64,000 nucleotides of DNA. Source: Epiperipatus broadwayi (Eukaryota > Onychophora > Udeonychophora > Euonychophora > Peripatidae). The notes beneath the pieces are model-generated. The model saw only the letters and a program-made list of their open reading frames with translations. It had not been told where the DNA came from and did no database searches. The stretch is taken from the NCBI GenBank assembly GCA_028023455.1, contig JAQFVV010000013.1, forward strand, positions 1,238,001-1,302,000, written 5' to 3'. A program made the position numbers and the translations under genes. This document shows positions 47,591 to 61,249 of the stretch, piece by piece (position 1 is the first letter of the stretch; each line of letters begins with the position of its first letter).

Positions 47591-50440
47591 CATTTTTGTC
47601 TTCTTTGTATACTTTTTTTCTTTTTTTTTTTTTAAATTTTATTATCATTAACCAGTCAGATTAGTGTAGAATCCAGAAATGTTAAGTCTTTTATGCTGAT
47701 ATTTATACAATCATACTTTATTTATACATATAATTTTTCTGGTTCAATTTTTTTTTTTATTTCTATATTCCTTCTTTATTTTTTTCTGTATTAGAATAGT
47801 CATACTCATTTATAAATAGTTGATAATGATAATAATGATGTTGCTGTTATTATATTAGATGACTACAGAGTTTTGTAAAGTGCTCATATTGTAAGCTTTT
47901 CCAATGCAGTTAATCTTATTTGCAGTAATCAGCAATGAGCTGGGTACTAACAACCTTGGAAAAATAGTATAATGTATAAAAAATAATTTCAGTTTATTCT
48001 GCAATTTCATAATGATTAGTCTATTTAATCATGGATAAATTAATTAGTATAACAAAAAGTGGTTTACCAGCAACTTAGTAGACTGGAAAAATCATTTTTT
48101 ACTACATCATTTTTACACCATTTACAAATGAAAGAACTCTGGTGCTAAGATGTGGAAAATGGAGTTCAGTAGTTTTGCTCAAGGTTCTTATCAGTAATTC
48201 TATATACATGACAAACCTAACTAATGTAAATTAATGCACTAAGTAAAACTTGTGGTAAGTCTCTTCTTGGAGTAAAGGTAGTGAAAAATAATAAAAAGTA
48301 GTTTTATGAATCTAGTAGTGTAATCTTTGAAAGATAGCTGCCAACTTCAAAGACCAGACATGAGAACAAATATTAGCTGTTTGAGTGAAAATCATCAGTG
48401 TGCAGAATTAAAAGTTGTCTTAAAATATGAGACCCAACATAATCTTATTTTAATATTATTTTTCTTATTTCCCTATCACTTTAACATTATCCATGCTAAT
48501 ATTTACTATTCAATATTTTCCAAGTTAAACTGCTGCTCATTAACTATGGATAACTTTTGTTTTAATTAGCTTTAATGCATAAAATGGCATTTGTAAATAA
48601 GCATTTGATGAGTGCAGAGTTTGTTGAGAGAAGCATATAGTAAGATGTAAGAAAATAAAACAATCTTTAAATCACTCATTGCATGAAGTGGAATTTATGG
48701 CAATCCCTTAAAAGTATCACTGTGTTCTTATTGCTGAGTGATGAAGTTTGAGCATTTCCATTCTTTCTTTACCCTCTAGCTGACCTTAGCAATGTACTTG
48801 TACTGACCAACATTAGGCAGTTAAGTGGATTGACTATGAAATAGCTATGTAATGGAAAAATTCCAAGCCTGTTGAAAATTTTTTTTAATTTATTGAATCT
48901 GAATTTGAACCTATGTCATAGATGAAGCACTTTTGTAATAGATATCCTTTATATATAATGCAGATATAAAGTCAGTCATAAAACAGTGTGACATTTGAAA
49001 TGGTGAATTTGATACTGTGTAAGCATTGCAACAAATGTTGCCTACAGTAATATCTGGAAAAGCAAGGTAATACTCAAACCCTAATGTTCATAATGATTTT
49101 TAAATGGTAAGAAAATATTGTCTGGATAGATATCTAGAAAAGTGTGTAATGCTAAAATCTTTTGCATTTTATAATCTTCAGTTAGTGAGGAAATGCTAAA
49201 AAATGTCAGTTTGGGCATATCTTAGATTTATTAGTTTATTATCAGTAGTTATATTTGTCCTGCATAATTTGGTATAATAGTAAAGTGTCAAATCCGGGCT
49301 CTCACTGTGGATTTCAGGACAGTTCTATTACTTCTATAGCTCAAAATTTTTAATAATTCTTTAGAAATAAATCATTCACTCATGTATATATGTAGTTATA
49401 TTCTGACTATCTCAATGAAAGCTTTATTTGTATTTGACTTAATGAAAGCTTAAATCCTCAAGGCTTTAATTAGTTGATAATTAATGTTAAGATTTTGAGA
49501 TTGATTTTAACATATTTTGAATATCCATAAATTGACTCCATACATAATGTATTTATTTCAGAAAGTATGTTTGGAACATCATATGCTGTTAAGAATGATT
49601 TTAAAATTAGGCTATTCTATAATTGATCATCTAAAAAAAATTGATATAGACAATTGGGTAATAATAAAGTGTCCATCCTTTTGAATTGATACTTGTAATC
49701 ACCAATAACTTAATATATGTGAGTAATGTGTAAAAGCTTATAATATGATACAATTTAATTTTAAAAATAAAAGATTAAAATGTTAACAAGAAAAATACCA
49801 AAAAATAAAATAATATAGTTATGGAAAAAACAATGCAATATGTACATATAGTGAAATATTCTGCTTTTTGTTAAATATTACACTTCAATTTCCAGATTTA
49901 TCTTTCTTCTTAAAAAGATATCAAGATATTAAATTGATTCACATTCTTATGTTTATAATTATCCAGGAAAAAAATTATTGAAGATTTTTTTTTCACTCAT
50001 TGATAATAAATGACTAATTTTTTGAACATGAAATCCTAAACCAATATTAATATTAAAACAATCTTTAATACTTTGAATGGTCAAGAAGAAGACAACCACT
50101 ATTATATTGTAAATCTAAAAGTAAAAAAAGACAAGTGTTTTTTTTTTTTAGTTTTAATCAGTTTAAATTGAAAACTCTCTCATCAAATTTTCACATATGA
50201 GTATACATATTTCAAAAATAAATGATTTTTTTTTTTTGCTGAACATGTAGACAACTTTCTCATACATCTTTTTTAATCAAATATTTTCATTTTACCATCT
50301 TAAGAAAATGTTTCAAATTGCTTTAAGCTTGATAGTGTAGTCATAAGTATTAACTTTGCACTTGGAGTCAATCATTTTAAACAAAATTTTTATTCAATAA
50401 TTTGTAGATATAATGTGGCATAAAATAATATTTTCCATTT
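47591..50440. other. AT-rich DNA without recognised genes
   Basis: A box B-like AGGTTCAAATTC occurs on the minus strand near 48903-48914, but no box A could be placed. The 80-codon ORF at 48327-48569 has no domain. Confidence 0.45.
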
Positions 50441-50454
50441 TAATAGTGATCACG

Positions 50455-50800
50455 TGACTGGTCCTACACTCAGTATGTAGATAACATGATTGAATCTTTC
50501 ATTGACTGTGAGAGATCGTATAATTGAGTTTTGTGAGTATGTAACATAAAATGATTAAGTCCTGATTGCATAGAGTGGGTGAGATTGCATAACTGAGATG
50601 AGTATTGAATATGTGAAATTACATGATTGAGTTTTGCACTAAATCTCAGATTATACTGAATGATCATGAAACTGTGACCTGCATTGAGTGTGTGAAAAAA
50701 CATAACAGTCTTGCACTAAGAGTGTCAAATCACATGAATGAGTCCTGCACAAATTGTATGATACATCTTAGCATTTTGTACTGAGCATGTAGAATAAGGA
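50455..50800. repeat. Decayed minisatellite, period about 40 bp
   Basis: Roughly eight diverged units resemble GATTGAGTCCTGCACTGAGT followed by GTGTGAAATCACAT. The blocks TGCACTnAG, GTGnGAnATnACAT and GATTGAG recur in order. The 77-codon minus-strand ORF here reflects this repetition and is not a gene. Confidence 0.7.
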
Positions 50801-51124
50801 AATTGTTGACTGACAGATAATTCATGCTACTATTTTGTAATAAGGCTAGCACATGCCAAAATTTATAATTCATATTTATAAATTGCTATTTTGTTTTATT
50901 TTAAACTGTAAGTTAGTGAAATCATGAATTGTTCAGTCTGCAGATAAAGAAAAGCTGCTGTATTTAAAAATTTCCCAATAATATCTCTACTTTAATCTCT
51001 TTTTTAAAAAAAAAAATCCAAATAGTATCATAAAATTAATTAAAGTATATTCAAATAAAACTGCAAATATAGAAATGTAAACTTTGAAATGAAGATAATT
51101 TGGGGAGTTTGACATTCACTTATA

Positions 51125-51125
<1 letters not shown>

Positions 51126-51219
<94 letters not shown>
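51126..51219. repeat. (AT)n microsatellite, about 46 repeats
   Basis: An uninterrupted AT dinucleotide run. The overlapping ORF of repeated Ile-Tyr is an artefact of it. Confidence 0.98.
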
Positions 51220-51221
<2 letters not shown>

Positions 51222-52440
51222 GAATAAGTAGTTCAAATTGAAAAGAATGATAAGAGAAACAATGTTTTGTGATAACAGTTATAATCTTCAAAGACATAGA
51301 GGTGACATGATCTAAATCATCTTTTGTGTTTTAGTCAATAAACAAAATTTGATAGAGAGTAATATCTCATTAAAGACTTTTCATCAAATGTGAAGATGCT
51401 TTGATTGATCACTATGCCAGGATGTTTGTGAATGCATTCGAATTTTTTAAAATTGTGAAAATTTCATTTAATAATTATATGGTTAGTTGATCAGCAGATC
51501 ATGTTACATTCAAGCAACTAACTAGAAGAATGAGCATAACAGACTCAATTATCTGACCAAATAGAGAATTTTCTCCGTCTGTTCAATTAAGAATTGATTC
51601 AGAAACATTGACCTCTTAAGTTCGTCATTCTACTATTGAACTAAACTTCTTATTTTAATAACAAGAACAAATAGCTAATGGTTGTTATCTAAAAATGGAC
51701 AACTAAATTGCTTCACTATGAGATAATGTAGATACTTTTAATATTTATATATTAAATAGAAGATTTTTGTAGATTTATAGACTTAAATGTTAGAAATTTA
51801 AAAGGATTTTTATATATATTCATAAATAATTTTTGAGTATAATGTAATGAAGCAAAATACCAATTTAAAACAAGTATTGCAAACTGAAATTATGCTCTCT
51901 AGCAATGGTATTTATCTAAAATAATAAGTTAAAAGTTAAATTTACTTTTGGCTTAAAATATTTTAGACAAATACCATCATTAGATGTCATAATTTGAGGC
52001 TGCAATGCTTGTTTTTGAGTAGTACATTTATTCATTACATTATAGTGAAAATTATTTATAAAAATGCACAGATTAATTCTGTTAAATTCTAAATGTTTAA
52101 TAACAAATGCCAAAAACAAACTAGTAAAATATAATAAACCAACTACCAATTCAAAATTAAATCATTAGCCAAAATCAAATTAAAATTTACTATCCAATGG
52201 TTTTCTTGTGAAAGCAGACTTTTCAAGAAATATATATTTATAAATTTTAAAAATATAAATTAAACTTCCATTCTGCCACACATTATTGAAATATATGAAC
52301 AATGAAACAGAAAAAGGCTAATGACCACCAGGAGGAGTAGAAGTTTTGAATATGCCTTAAGGTGATATTACACATGGAAAAAAAGAGACGAAGTTGAGTT
52401 ATTCCATGTGATTTTGTATAGTTAAAAGAAATAAATATAT
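51220..52440. other. AT-rich DNA without recognised genes
   Basis: No supported features. The minus-strand ORF at 51916-52149 has no domain. Confidence 0.5.
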
Positions 52441-52525
52441 TAATCTTTAATTGACATTTAGGTTTAATGTTAATATCTGATGGATAATTTCCAGTTCAAA
52501 TAATTATTAATAATAATCATTAATG

Positions 52526-52962
52526 CAGAGGTCCCCAACCCTATGCCCGCGGGCACCATGGCGCCCGCAGACCATTTTATGTGTGCCCGCCGCTATCTGA
52601 ACACGATAAAAAATTATTTATCTGATACAAATAAATTTAATTTTTGATTTTTTTTTATGAATTATTGTATTATATTGTAATCAAATTGTAGGATATACTA
52701 TACTTTTACAGCGTAAAAATATAAACGTCAATTATATGTTAAAATTTAATTTTTGAAATAAATATTTTTTTGTACATTATGGGTATTATTAACAATATCC
52801 AACTATAAATTTACATGTGATGTGATGTAATGAACTGTGGCTTCTCCGTAAACGAAGTCAAGAATATCTCAGCAATTATGTCCAGATAAAAAATAAATGG
52901 TGCCCGCCACCTGGCCGGTATTATGGAATCTGCTCTTAAGTGCAAAAAGTTGGGGACCCCTG
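52526..52962. mobile_element. hAT MITE, copy 1 (left end of composite)
   Basis: Starts CAGAGGTCCCCAACC and ends GGTTGGGGACCCCTG-like (TTGGGGACCCCTG), the typical CAGGGGTCCCCAAC hAT terminus. It is 437 bp and includes a segment of about 70 bp (52812-52880) absent from copy 2. No transposase. Its own two flanks (CATTAATG and ATTTACAT) do not form a duplication. Confidence 0.85.
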
Positions 52963-53348
52963 ATTTACATAAATAAAGATTGAATCAATAATGATGCAAT
53001 AATAATTATATAATTAGATGCTTAGAAGTGACATGTTGAGTACTAAGTTTCATTTAACTGTTTAAATATTGAGATTTTTTTTTTTTTTAAATTAGCGGAG
53101 AATCGATATCAGAATGCTTTTAGAATCTGCTAAAGTAACTTCTAAGCTAAATCGCATACGCAAACTACTATATTTACAAACTCAAAAGAAATTATTATAG
53201 AATTAAATTTGTATATGATGGAAAAACAATATTTGAAGCACTGAATTAAAAACGTTGAGAAAATCTTTTGATATTGTAAAAATTAGAAAGCAATTCCCTG
53301 ATTTGTTTTTTAAAATAGAGAGGGGGGGCAGCAAGGCATGTTGTATAT
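52963..53348. other. Sequence between the two hAT MITEs
   Basis: 386 bp of AT-rich DNA with a T-run at about 53071-53087. It does not match the family D repeat on either side in any clear way. A short ORF from 53255 running into copy 2 is not a recognisable protein. Confidence 0.5.
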
Positions 53349-53716
53349 CAGGGGTCCCCAACCCTATGTTCACGGTCACCATGGTGCCCGCAGACCATTT
53401 TACGTGTGCCCGCCACTATCCGAACATGATAAAAAATTATTTATCTGATACAAATAAATTTAATTTTTAAAATTTCTTATAAATTATTGTATTATATTGT
53501 AATCAAATTGTAGGGCATACTATATTTTTACAGCATAAAAATAAAAACGTTAATTATATGTTAAAATGTTATTTTTGAAATAAATATTTTTTTGTACATT
53601 ACGTGTATTATTAACAATATCCAACCATAAATTAACATTGAAAAAATAAATGGTGCCCGCCACCTGGCCGGTATTATAGAATGTGCTCTTAAGTGCAAAA
53701 AGGTTGGGGACCCCTG
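53349..53716. mobile_element. hAT MITE, copy 2 (right end of composite)
   Basis: 368 bp, CAGGGGTCCCCAACC to GGTTGGGGACCCCTG, in the same orientation as copy 1 and clearly the same family, with a deletion of about 70 bp near 53638. The right flank CATTAATA (53717-53724) matches 7 of 8 with the left flank of copy 1 (52518-52525), not with its own left flank TTGTATAT. Confidence 0.85.
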
Positions 53717-53724
53717 CATTAATA

Positions 53725-55220
53725 TATTTATGTGAAATGATTGATGATAAAGTTATGAATTCAGAAAGTTTGACACTTATAATCAATGTGTAATAATATA
53801 CATATTAAATTTACTACAGTTTTATCCACAAATATCTATTTTCCCTCACTCACACATTTAACAACATTCACTTTAGGTAAATTTATTGATATTATTACTA
53901 ATCATTTATTAGGCTAAAGATTATTATATATACCATTTTTAGCTTAGATATAAACTTTAAACATAATTGAAGATTAATATATTTATTCTTATTAAATATA
54001 ATCATGTGATAAAATTAATACAATTCCATATCATTTTTCCTATATGTAATATTCTAGATATATTTAAAATGTATTTCATCACGCATATTTATTTATTTCA
54101 AATACATGCTGTTACATGTATGATCGTGCAAAAAAATTGGCACTTGTAAATTAATTTGTAATGATTTAATAAGGATAAATATTGAATAAAGTTAATGAAG
54201 ATATATGAAATATTATGATTATGACAATTTGGAGAGAACTAGTTTAGACAGAAATACTTAGAGTTCATCTACTTTTTTCAGGTGTCTTTATATGTGTGTT
54301 GAAATGTATAGAGTATTTAGTAGAATAAAAAAAATTAAGGCTATAGATATAAATATGAAAGCTATTGGGGGATCCTTCATATCAAATTGCAATTTGCTTT
54401 TTAATTACATTTAAAGAGTTCTATGTTTCAGCATTATAATAACTACTTAATTAAAAATATCGATTTGGCTTATTTAAAAACTGCAATTTAATTCATTTAG
54501 CTTGTGGATTTTTTGACAACTTAACTAATAATAAAATATCATAAAGAAACCTGTAAAGTTTTCAACTGGTAATTAAATTCCTAGTACTATTAAATCCTTC
54601 AATTTTTTCACTGTAACCATACATTTGTGAATCACTGATTATGTGATTTATAAATTGTAACTATCACATTTATATAGATACACAGCTAATAAATTCTATT
54701 CATTATGAGGCACATGAGCACAGTTGTTATTAATCTGTTGATAAAACTCCACTTGTGTCTAGGAAAATCGAGATCATTTGGCTTTATTGCTGAATCTAGA
54801 AAAAGAAATTATTGAAATATTAGGTGGTAAAACTATAACTTGAGTTATTGAAAAGTCTGATCTGATTAGTAACTTTTCATATATTTTCTTTGAAGAAATT
54901 TTCCTGTTAATATCTGGGAACAAATATGTGAAAGTACAGACTTGAGTATGCAAATAATATTTCTCATGGTAATACTTTATTGAGTATATCAAAATTTAGT
55001 GCAGATACTTTTTCTCTAATAAGAGCACATGATTTAATAGAAGAAAATATTAGTAGTAAGGAAGCTGTAATGGACTATTTACATCACAGCCCCAAATAGC
55101 GCCAACTAATTTTCCAAGAAGGTAAGAGATCTTGTAAATTCATAACTAAAGTACAAATGTTTTAATACTGTGAATTTATATTTAAAATAAATGGCAAAAT
55201 AATATAATTATTAAATAAAA
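53725..55220. other. AT-rich DNA without recognised genes
   Basis: The first about 50 bp complete family D copy 3. A somewhat less AT-rich patch lies at 55060-55130. No domain-bearing ORFs. Confidence 0.5.
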
Positions 55221-55224
55221 TAAT

Positions 55225-55350
55225 TGAACGGTTTCTCACAATTCGTAAGAAATTCGAGTAACTGAAATATCCGAATTGGATCCGTGATTTATGGATCTTG
55301 AGCTTCAGAGGCTGCCACTCTGCTCCTGCACTAAACTACACAAGACTTTG
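55225..55350 (-). repeat. tRNA-derived SINE (family 1)
   Basis: On the minus strand, box A TAGTGCAGGAG (complement of 55323-55333) fits the pol III consensus. A box B-like GGATCCAATTCGG (complement of 55271-55283) lies about 50 bp downstream, followed by a body ending in the complement of CAATTCGTAAGAA, as in the 775-905 copy. Confidence 0.6.
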
Positions 55351-57475
55351 CATTAAACAAAAGTGATCAACACATTTATTTAGTGTAATTAAAACTCTTT
55401 ATTTTAATGAAGAAGTCGGTCTTATTTAACGAATATTATTCTATCTAATCAAATGGCTTGATTAGGAAGTTTGTGTTTCGAATAAGATAGCAAATACCCT
55501 TTATTTATAATGTTATTAAATATTAAAATTCAAGTTTTCTCTTTTTAAAAAAAAAAAGATTTTATTATTAAAAAATGTAAAGGGTATTGATTATTTTTTA
55601 AATAGAATTTTTAAAGAAACACTTTCTATCTATAATTTGTACTCTTACATATTAATTGACAGATGTTAATCAGATGAGAGGTAACTTTTTTGTAATTTTT
55701 TAAAAAACAGATGAAACATTTGGCTTAGTCAACTTTTATTTAAAAGCAGAAAATTAAATTGAATTTCTCTTTTTCTTCGTTATTGCTTCCCTGATTAATA
55801 ATGAATAAAAAAAATATTTCATTTTACTCTAGATTCAGTTCTAAGATATTTTAATGCATTTGTTTAAAATCAAGGGTTAAATATATGTGTAACTTTTCTG
55901 CAGAAAACCATGATGGTGTAACTAAGCAACAGCTCTTAAAACTAAGCATGTACTCATAATTTCATGGATGGATAATGCAAGTATTATAAATTGTCATGCA
56001 TGTTGTGTGCTCAAATGTATGTGGAAATAAGTTAGTATAATACTATGTGCAAATGACAGGATCCACGTAATGGTAATTTTCCAATGTGGCAAATATACAT
56101 GTTAAGCTTTTTGCCAAAAAATATTTTGCATTAACAAGGCAATACTGTAACCAAGAGACTCCTCTCCATTCATAGTTTTGCCATTGCCTGCCATGATTTA
56201 TCCTTTTAATATTTCAGTTATATTATAACTTTATTATAATTAAAATTTATAAAACCTAAAATTTTTAATCTTCAAAAACTAATAAAAAAATTGATTTTTC
56301 AATTAGTTAATTTTCCCAATTACAAATTAATTATTTAATTGTATGCAAAATTTTCTACTTAGAGTCAAGTAGAATGACTAAGCACAGAGAATTATAACCA
56401 AATAATTGTACTTGGTCAATGATAGTTACCATTGCTTACGATGGTAAGTATAGCAACTTACACAATCTAATTTTAGAACTGTATCATAAATTTTAACGAA
56501 TCCTAACATCACTTGAAGCTTAAAATTCAGTTAAATTACAAAATTTTTATTTATAGTAAACTTTCTCCATTGTACTGATTAATTTATGGTAGACAAAAAT
56601 TTGTCAACTTATATATTTATCATCATAAGATAGTTATTTCTGAAGTTAATCCCCTTACAAGTAAAGAAATTGCATTATACAAATTAATAAACAGTAGTTA
56701 GGCTATAGCTTTTATTTTCATGGTAGGACACCATGTTAATGCATATAATAAATATAACAAAAATTCATGCACACATATGCCCTTCATTTATTTTTTATTA
56801 ATGGGCATCTCATCTAACTGAATCAGTTATCAGAGACATAGGTGAAATGAAAACATCAGGGCTTGTATAATTTTTTATTTCAAACATTAATGATGCTTTT
56901 GACAATTATACTTTTATTTAGTTTGTTGTGACTGGTTCACAGTTATAGTGGTCTGCTGAAGGCATTTCTCATGCAAAAACAAATTTGAGTTTAAAAATTT
57001 GGAATATATAATGTATGAACACAAGCTATTAAAAAATATATATATAATGACTTAACTAAAACCATTTTTTGCTATTAGTGCATTGACTATTCTGCTGAAT
57101 CATTTGATTTGCATAAGATAGTGTGCTCTGAATGATCATTTATTCTGTTGAATTTATGCCTACCTTAGAAAAATAGATTGTGTAAAAGATAACTGTTGCT
57201 AATTTATATTATATATAAGCTTTTCTGTTTATTTTAACACAATAGGAGAATGACTTCAGTCAAAAATCTCTTGATCAAAGTGATCAACCTATCATTTTTG
57301 CTGCTTGGGTGTTAGATGATATCCTAGGAAATTAATCATTTTATTATTTATATATATATATATTATTGTATTTATATATATATATATTATTGTATTTACA
57401 CCTACTATATATTGTTATAGAAACATAAGGTCCTATGTACAGCAACATTTGATGAAAAATCAACATCTCTTGTAT
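55351..57475. other. AT-rich DNA, short tandem duplication
   Basis: A duplicated block TTTATATATATATATATTATTGTA occurs twice at about 57347-57396. Nothing else is supported. Confidence 0.5.
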
Positions 57476-57479
57476 TTTT

Positions 57480-58150
57480 ATCACTTAAGCCTGATATCAT
57501 CTGCTATCTGGGAAATAATTGAAATCATCTCAAATTAAAAACTCAGCTTCTATAGATTCACAGTGCTCAATTTAATATTAAGATTTGAATGTGAAATTAA
57601 ATCTTCCTTTGTATTAGCTTGATGCTAACTGACAAGACAGAGGATATAATCCAAGTTATTATTTAATAATCTTGTTTTCAAGTAAACATTTCAATCATAT
57701 AATATTAATTAATTACCACATAAATAAGTAATCTACTGATGTTATTGTATGTACAACTTTTATAAAAATTGATTAAAACATACAGTTTTATATACAGCAT
57801 AGATGAGAAAACAATTTTTTGCAAGATCTATATTTCTGTCAATCAAATTTTGAAGTCATCAGCCGCTCAAGAAACCAATTGACATCACATCAAAATAGCA
57901 ACTCATTTTCAGTTTAAATAGACTCAGTGTTCAATTTAATATTAAAAGTGTGAACATTAATTTAATGATAAATTAATTAAAGCCTTCCTTTACCATTAAA
58001 ATTCACATTTAAGTTTTAATATTAAATTAAATATTGTGAATCTATTTTAAATAAACAGAAACTGAGTTGCTATATTTGATGTGATCTCAATTAGTCTCCT
58101 AAGCAGCTGGTGACACCAGCTTTGTTTGACAGAAATACACATTCTGCAAG
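57480..58150. repeat. Family C repeats, three copies including an inverted pair
   Basis: Copies at about 57480-57620 and 57800-57960 are in one orientation. The copy at about 57985-58150 is inverted relative to them, so 57800-58150 is palindromic. Shared blocks (forward form) include AAACTGAGTTGCTATATTTGATGTGAT, CTCAATT, AGCTGGTGA and TTTGACAGAAATA. The forward form also occurs at 15390-15535. The class is unknown. Confidence 0.7.
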
Positions 58151-60120
58151 AGATTCTCTAGACAGTGTAAAATGAATGATAATAGTTAGATATTTCTATA
58201 TTCAGACTAAAATGTATCTATGAAAATATTTAAATACTATATTATAAGCCATTCTGACTTATAAACTAAGCTTGAATAATTCATAGTATTATAAAGAATT
58301 CAACATTCCAATAGTCAAAATTTAAATATTTTAAAAATATTAATCATAATAAATGTGTGAAATATCAATGTTTTTATGTGATAGAGTAAGAATTTTTGTT
58401 TCAGTGATTATTTTGGAATTAATAAAAAAAATTAGATAATATTATTTTTATTTGAGATAGTATTATTTTATTAAAATAAAAGAAACTGAGAGAGAAACTT
58501 TTCTGCAAACTACAATCAAACATTAATTTTTGATATCAAAAATGGAAAAAATAAATTAATGTGACAGTTTTATAATTACACTTATTGAAGTTAAATGTAA
58601 ATTGAAATTATTTGTAAATTAAATATAAAAACTTAAATCATAAAATATTTGGTTTTATATAAAGTAAATGTAAAAGTTAATTAAGGGAAAGATAATTAAT
58701 GTGTTTATCTGAAGTAAATTACAACAATAAAACTAGTAATTTTTGGATTAATATAAATAACATATTTTTAAATAACTGATTACATGGAGTAATTGATTTA
58801 GGACAAATAGGAATGTTGGCTCCTTTAGATTATTCCAATTTATATCTTTGTTTATTCAGATTATCCAAAAAATTCAAGCATAATTATACTAAAGCTGTAA
58901 AGTGGAAAGCTATAGTTTGAAATTAGGAAGGAGAGAGAGTATAATTCACTTACATTTGCCAAACTAAAATCAATTCACCCATAGGATAGCTAATTGGCAC
59001 CACAGATGGAATTGTAAGTATTATACTAATTTATCTGTATTTTTAAATATGCTCTACTTCCATATAATGGATAAAAATATCAAAATGTTAATGATACTGT
59101 TTATGAACTGTTGTTTTCTTCCAGCCAATAAGTATGAAAGAAGGACATCTAATTCTCTGAATACCTAAGCAAGTCATTTCCTGCTAAATTTATGAATTTG
59201 GAAAATAATTGACCTGTCTACAATATATTCTTTGTCACAAGATGAGAAGAATCATAAAAATGCAAGAATAATTAATGATGAAACCAATAGAAAAGCTAAA
59301 CTGATGTACAAGTCTGGTAAAAGAATTGATTTGAAAAATATATCTTATATTAAAGAGCTCTAATAAAATCCTATAAAGTGCACTAAATGTAATATAAACT
59401 GTAGATGAAAATTCAAATTTTACAAAATTTAAAATGTATGTTTTTAAAAAGCCTTTATTTTGTAAATAGTTTAACATAGAATTTTATTTTTTGTAACTTT
59501 CAAAATTTATAAATATCTTTTGCTTTTAAAATCTAACATTTATCATATTTTTTAATAAATAATATTTGAAATTTATGTATATAATCATGATTTGATTTGC
59601 AAAAAAAAAATCAAATTTTACCCTTAATCGAATTCTAAGTCATGGACATGATATATTGTTGCATCTGGTAATTTTCTTCATATATACATACAACACATAT
59701 ATAAAATAGATTAGAAAAATGCTCCCATCACAACTTATACATATATATATATATATAGTTGATTACTCTTAGTTAATGAACTTATATATATATATATATA
59801 TATAGTTGATTACTCTTAGTTAATGAATTCTTTAAGCAATTGAAGGTACATGTAAGCATTTTACTAACATGTATACATTTTATCTCTAAGGTTAATGTTA
59901 TTACCTGTACAAACTACAAATATTTTTTCCAAATCTAAGCAATAAATTGAATAATCTATTTCACTAGTATTATTCTTTTTTAGTAATTTGTGGAGAAGAA
60001 TAACATGTGTGTATATTTTTCTATTATTAATAATGACACAGTTATTTATTTTATTTTACATTTTATTAATTATGTTTTTACAATTTTGTATCTCTTATAA
60101 TATTACACTTTTATTAATGT
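58151..60120. other. AT-rich DNA with one tandem duplication
   Basis: At about 59733-59827, a unit of about 47 bp ((TA)n followed by GTTGATTACTCTTAGTTAAT) is tandemly duplicated, nearly identical. ORFs at 59235-59477 and 59988-60179 have no domains; the latter runs into the SINE. Confidence 0.6.
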
Positions 60121-60124
60121 TTTT

Positions 60125-60240
60125 TCAAGCGTTGGTAGTCGAGAAGTCAGCTCAGCTGCCTTACAAGCAGTTGACCTGAGTTAGCAGGTTCGCTTCCCAG
60201 CCGATGTTATGACACATGAGAAAAAAAATTTTTATTAAGG
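60125..60240 (+). repeat. tRNA-Val-like SINE
   Basis: Box A TAGTCGAGAAG (60136-60146) and box B GGTTCGCTTCC (60187-60197, one mismatch) surround an anticodon arm with a 5-bp stem (GCTGC/GCAGT) and loop CTTACAA, giving anticodon UAC (Val). The acceptor and T stems do not pair properly, so it is SINE-derived, not a functional tRNA. An A/T-rich tail (A8, T5) follows at 60221. Confidence 0.65.
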
Positions 60241-60869
60241 TTTTGTATCAAAGATAATATTTATTCTCTAAAATTGTATTCTATGTTAGACTGTACAATT
60301 CCTGTAAGTATATATAAACTGCATTTAATAATCAGGGAATGTGAGCAATGGATTGTGTAGAGGTGTATAAAAAATGGTAAAACAAATCAATCCAAGGAAT
60401 AACAATAGCAGCCTCATACAGCAATGTAAATTGTGTTTAAAGGAGATTAAAAAAGGATTGCATAAGTACATACAATTGTTCCTATATATGAGTTTAAATT
60501 TGATACTACTAAACATAGAATATGGGAATTGTATCCCAAGTAGGTGTGGAATCTTGGATTTTATAGCAGTACTATTGTCAAGTACATAAGATGATTGCCC
60601 TGTAAAAGATAACTTCCCATCAGCTAAATCTTCTTAATTGATCCAACAATATCGATTGTGTAATGGATTAAGCTTCCCAATTATAAATTATAAAAATTAG
60701 ATTTATGTTTACAAGATTTTTGATTTTTTTTTATTCTTGAAATTTAAATTAATCGTGCATTTCAAAATTTAAATATTTATCATTAAGTCTGGATAATGTT
60801 TTAGGACTGATGTTTTATTCCAGAACTAACTATGAAATACTTGTTCAAATTGAAACACATATAATTATA

Positions 60870-60948
<79 letters not shown>

Positions 60949-61203
60949 AAAAAGAGAAATTTGGTGGTTTTTTTTTAATTCTTATCACAATTTAATTTTT
61001 TCCCTTTCTATTTCTTTTATTTTAAAAAAATAAAAGAAAAAAAAAATTAAAACATATATTATAAAATAAAATATTATATAATAAATAAAAAAAAAAAAAG
61101 CTAACTAAAAAAAAAAAATAACACACAAAAATCTTTATAGGAAGAAAAGAAAAAAAAAAAGATTTTTTTTTTTATATTAAAATATTATATGTATATGTAC
61201 AAA

Positions 61204-61249
<46 letters not shown>

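Noticed and set aside
51040-51297. 85-codon minus-strand ORF with repeated Ile-Tyr
   Set aside because: Entirely produced by the (AT)n microsatellite.
60125-60200. Functional tRNA-Val(UAC) gene
   Set aside because: Anticodon arm and boxes are present, but acceptor and T stems do not pair.
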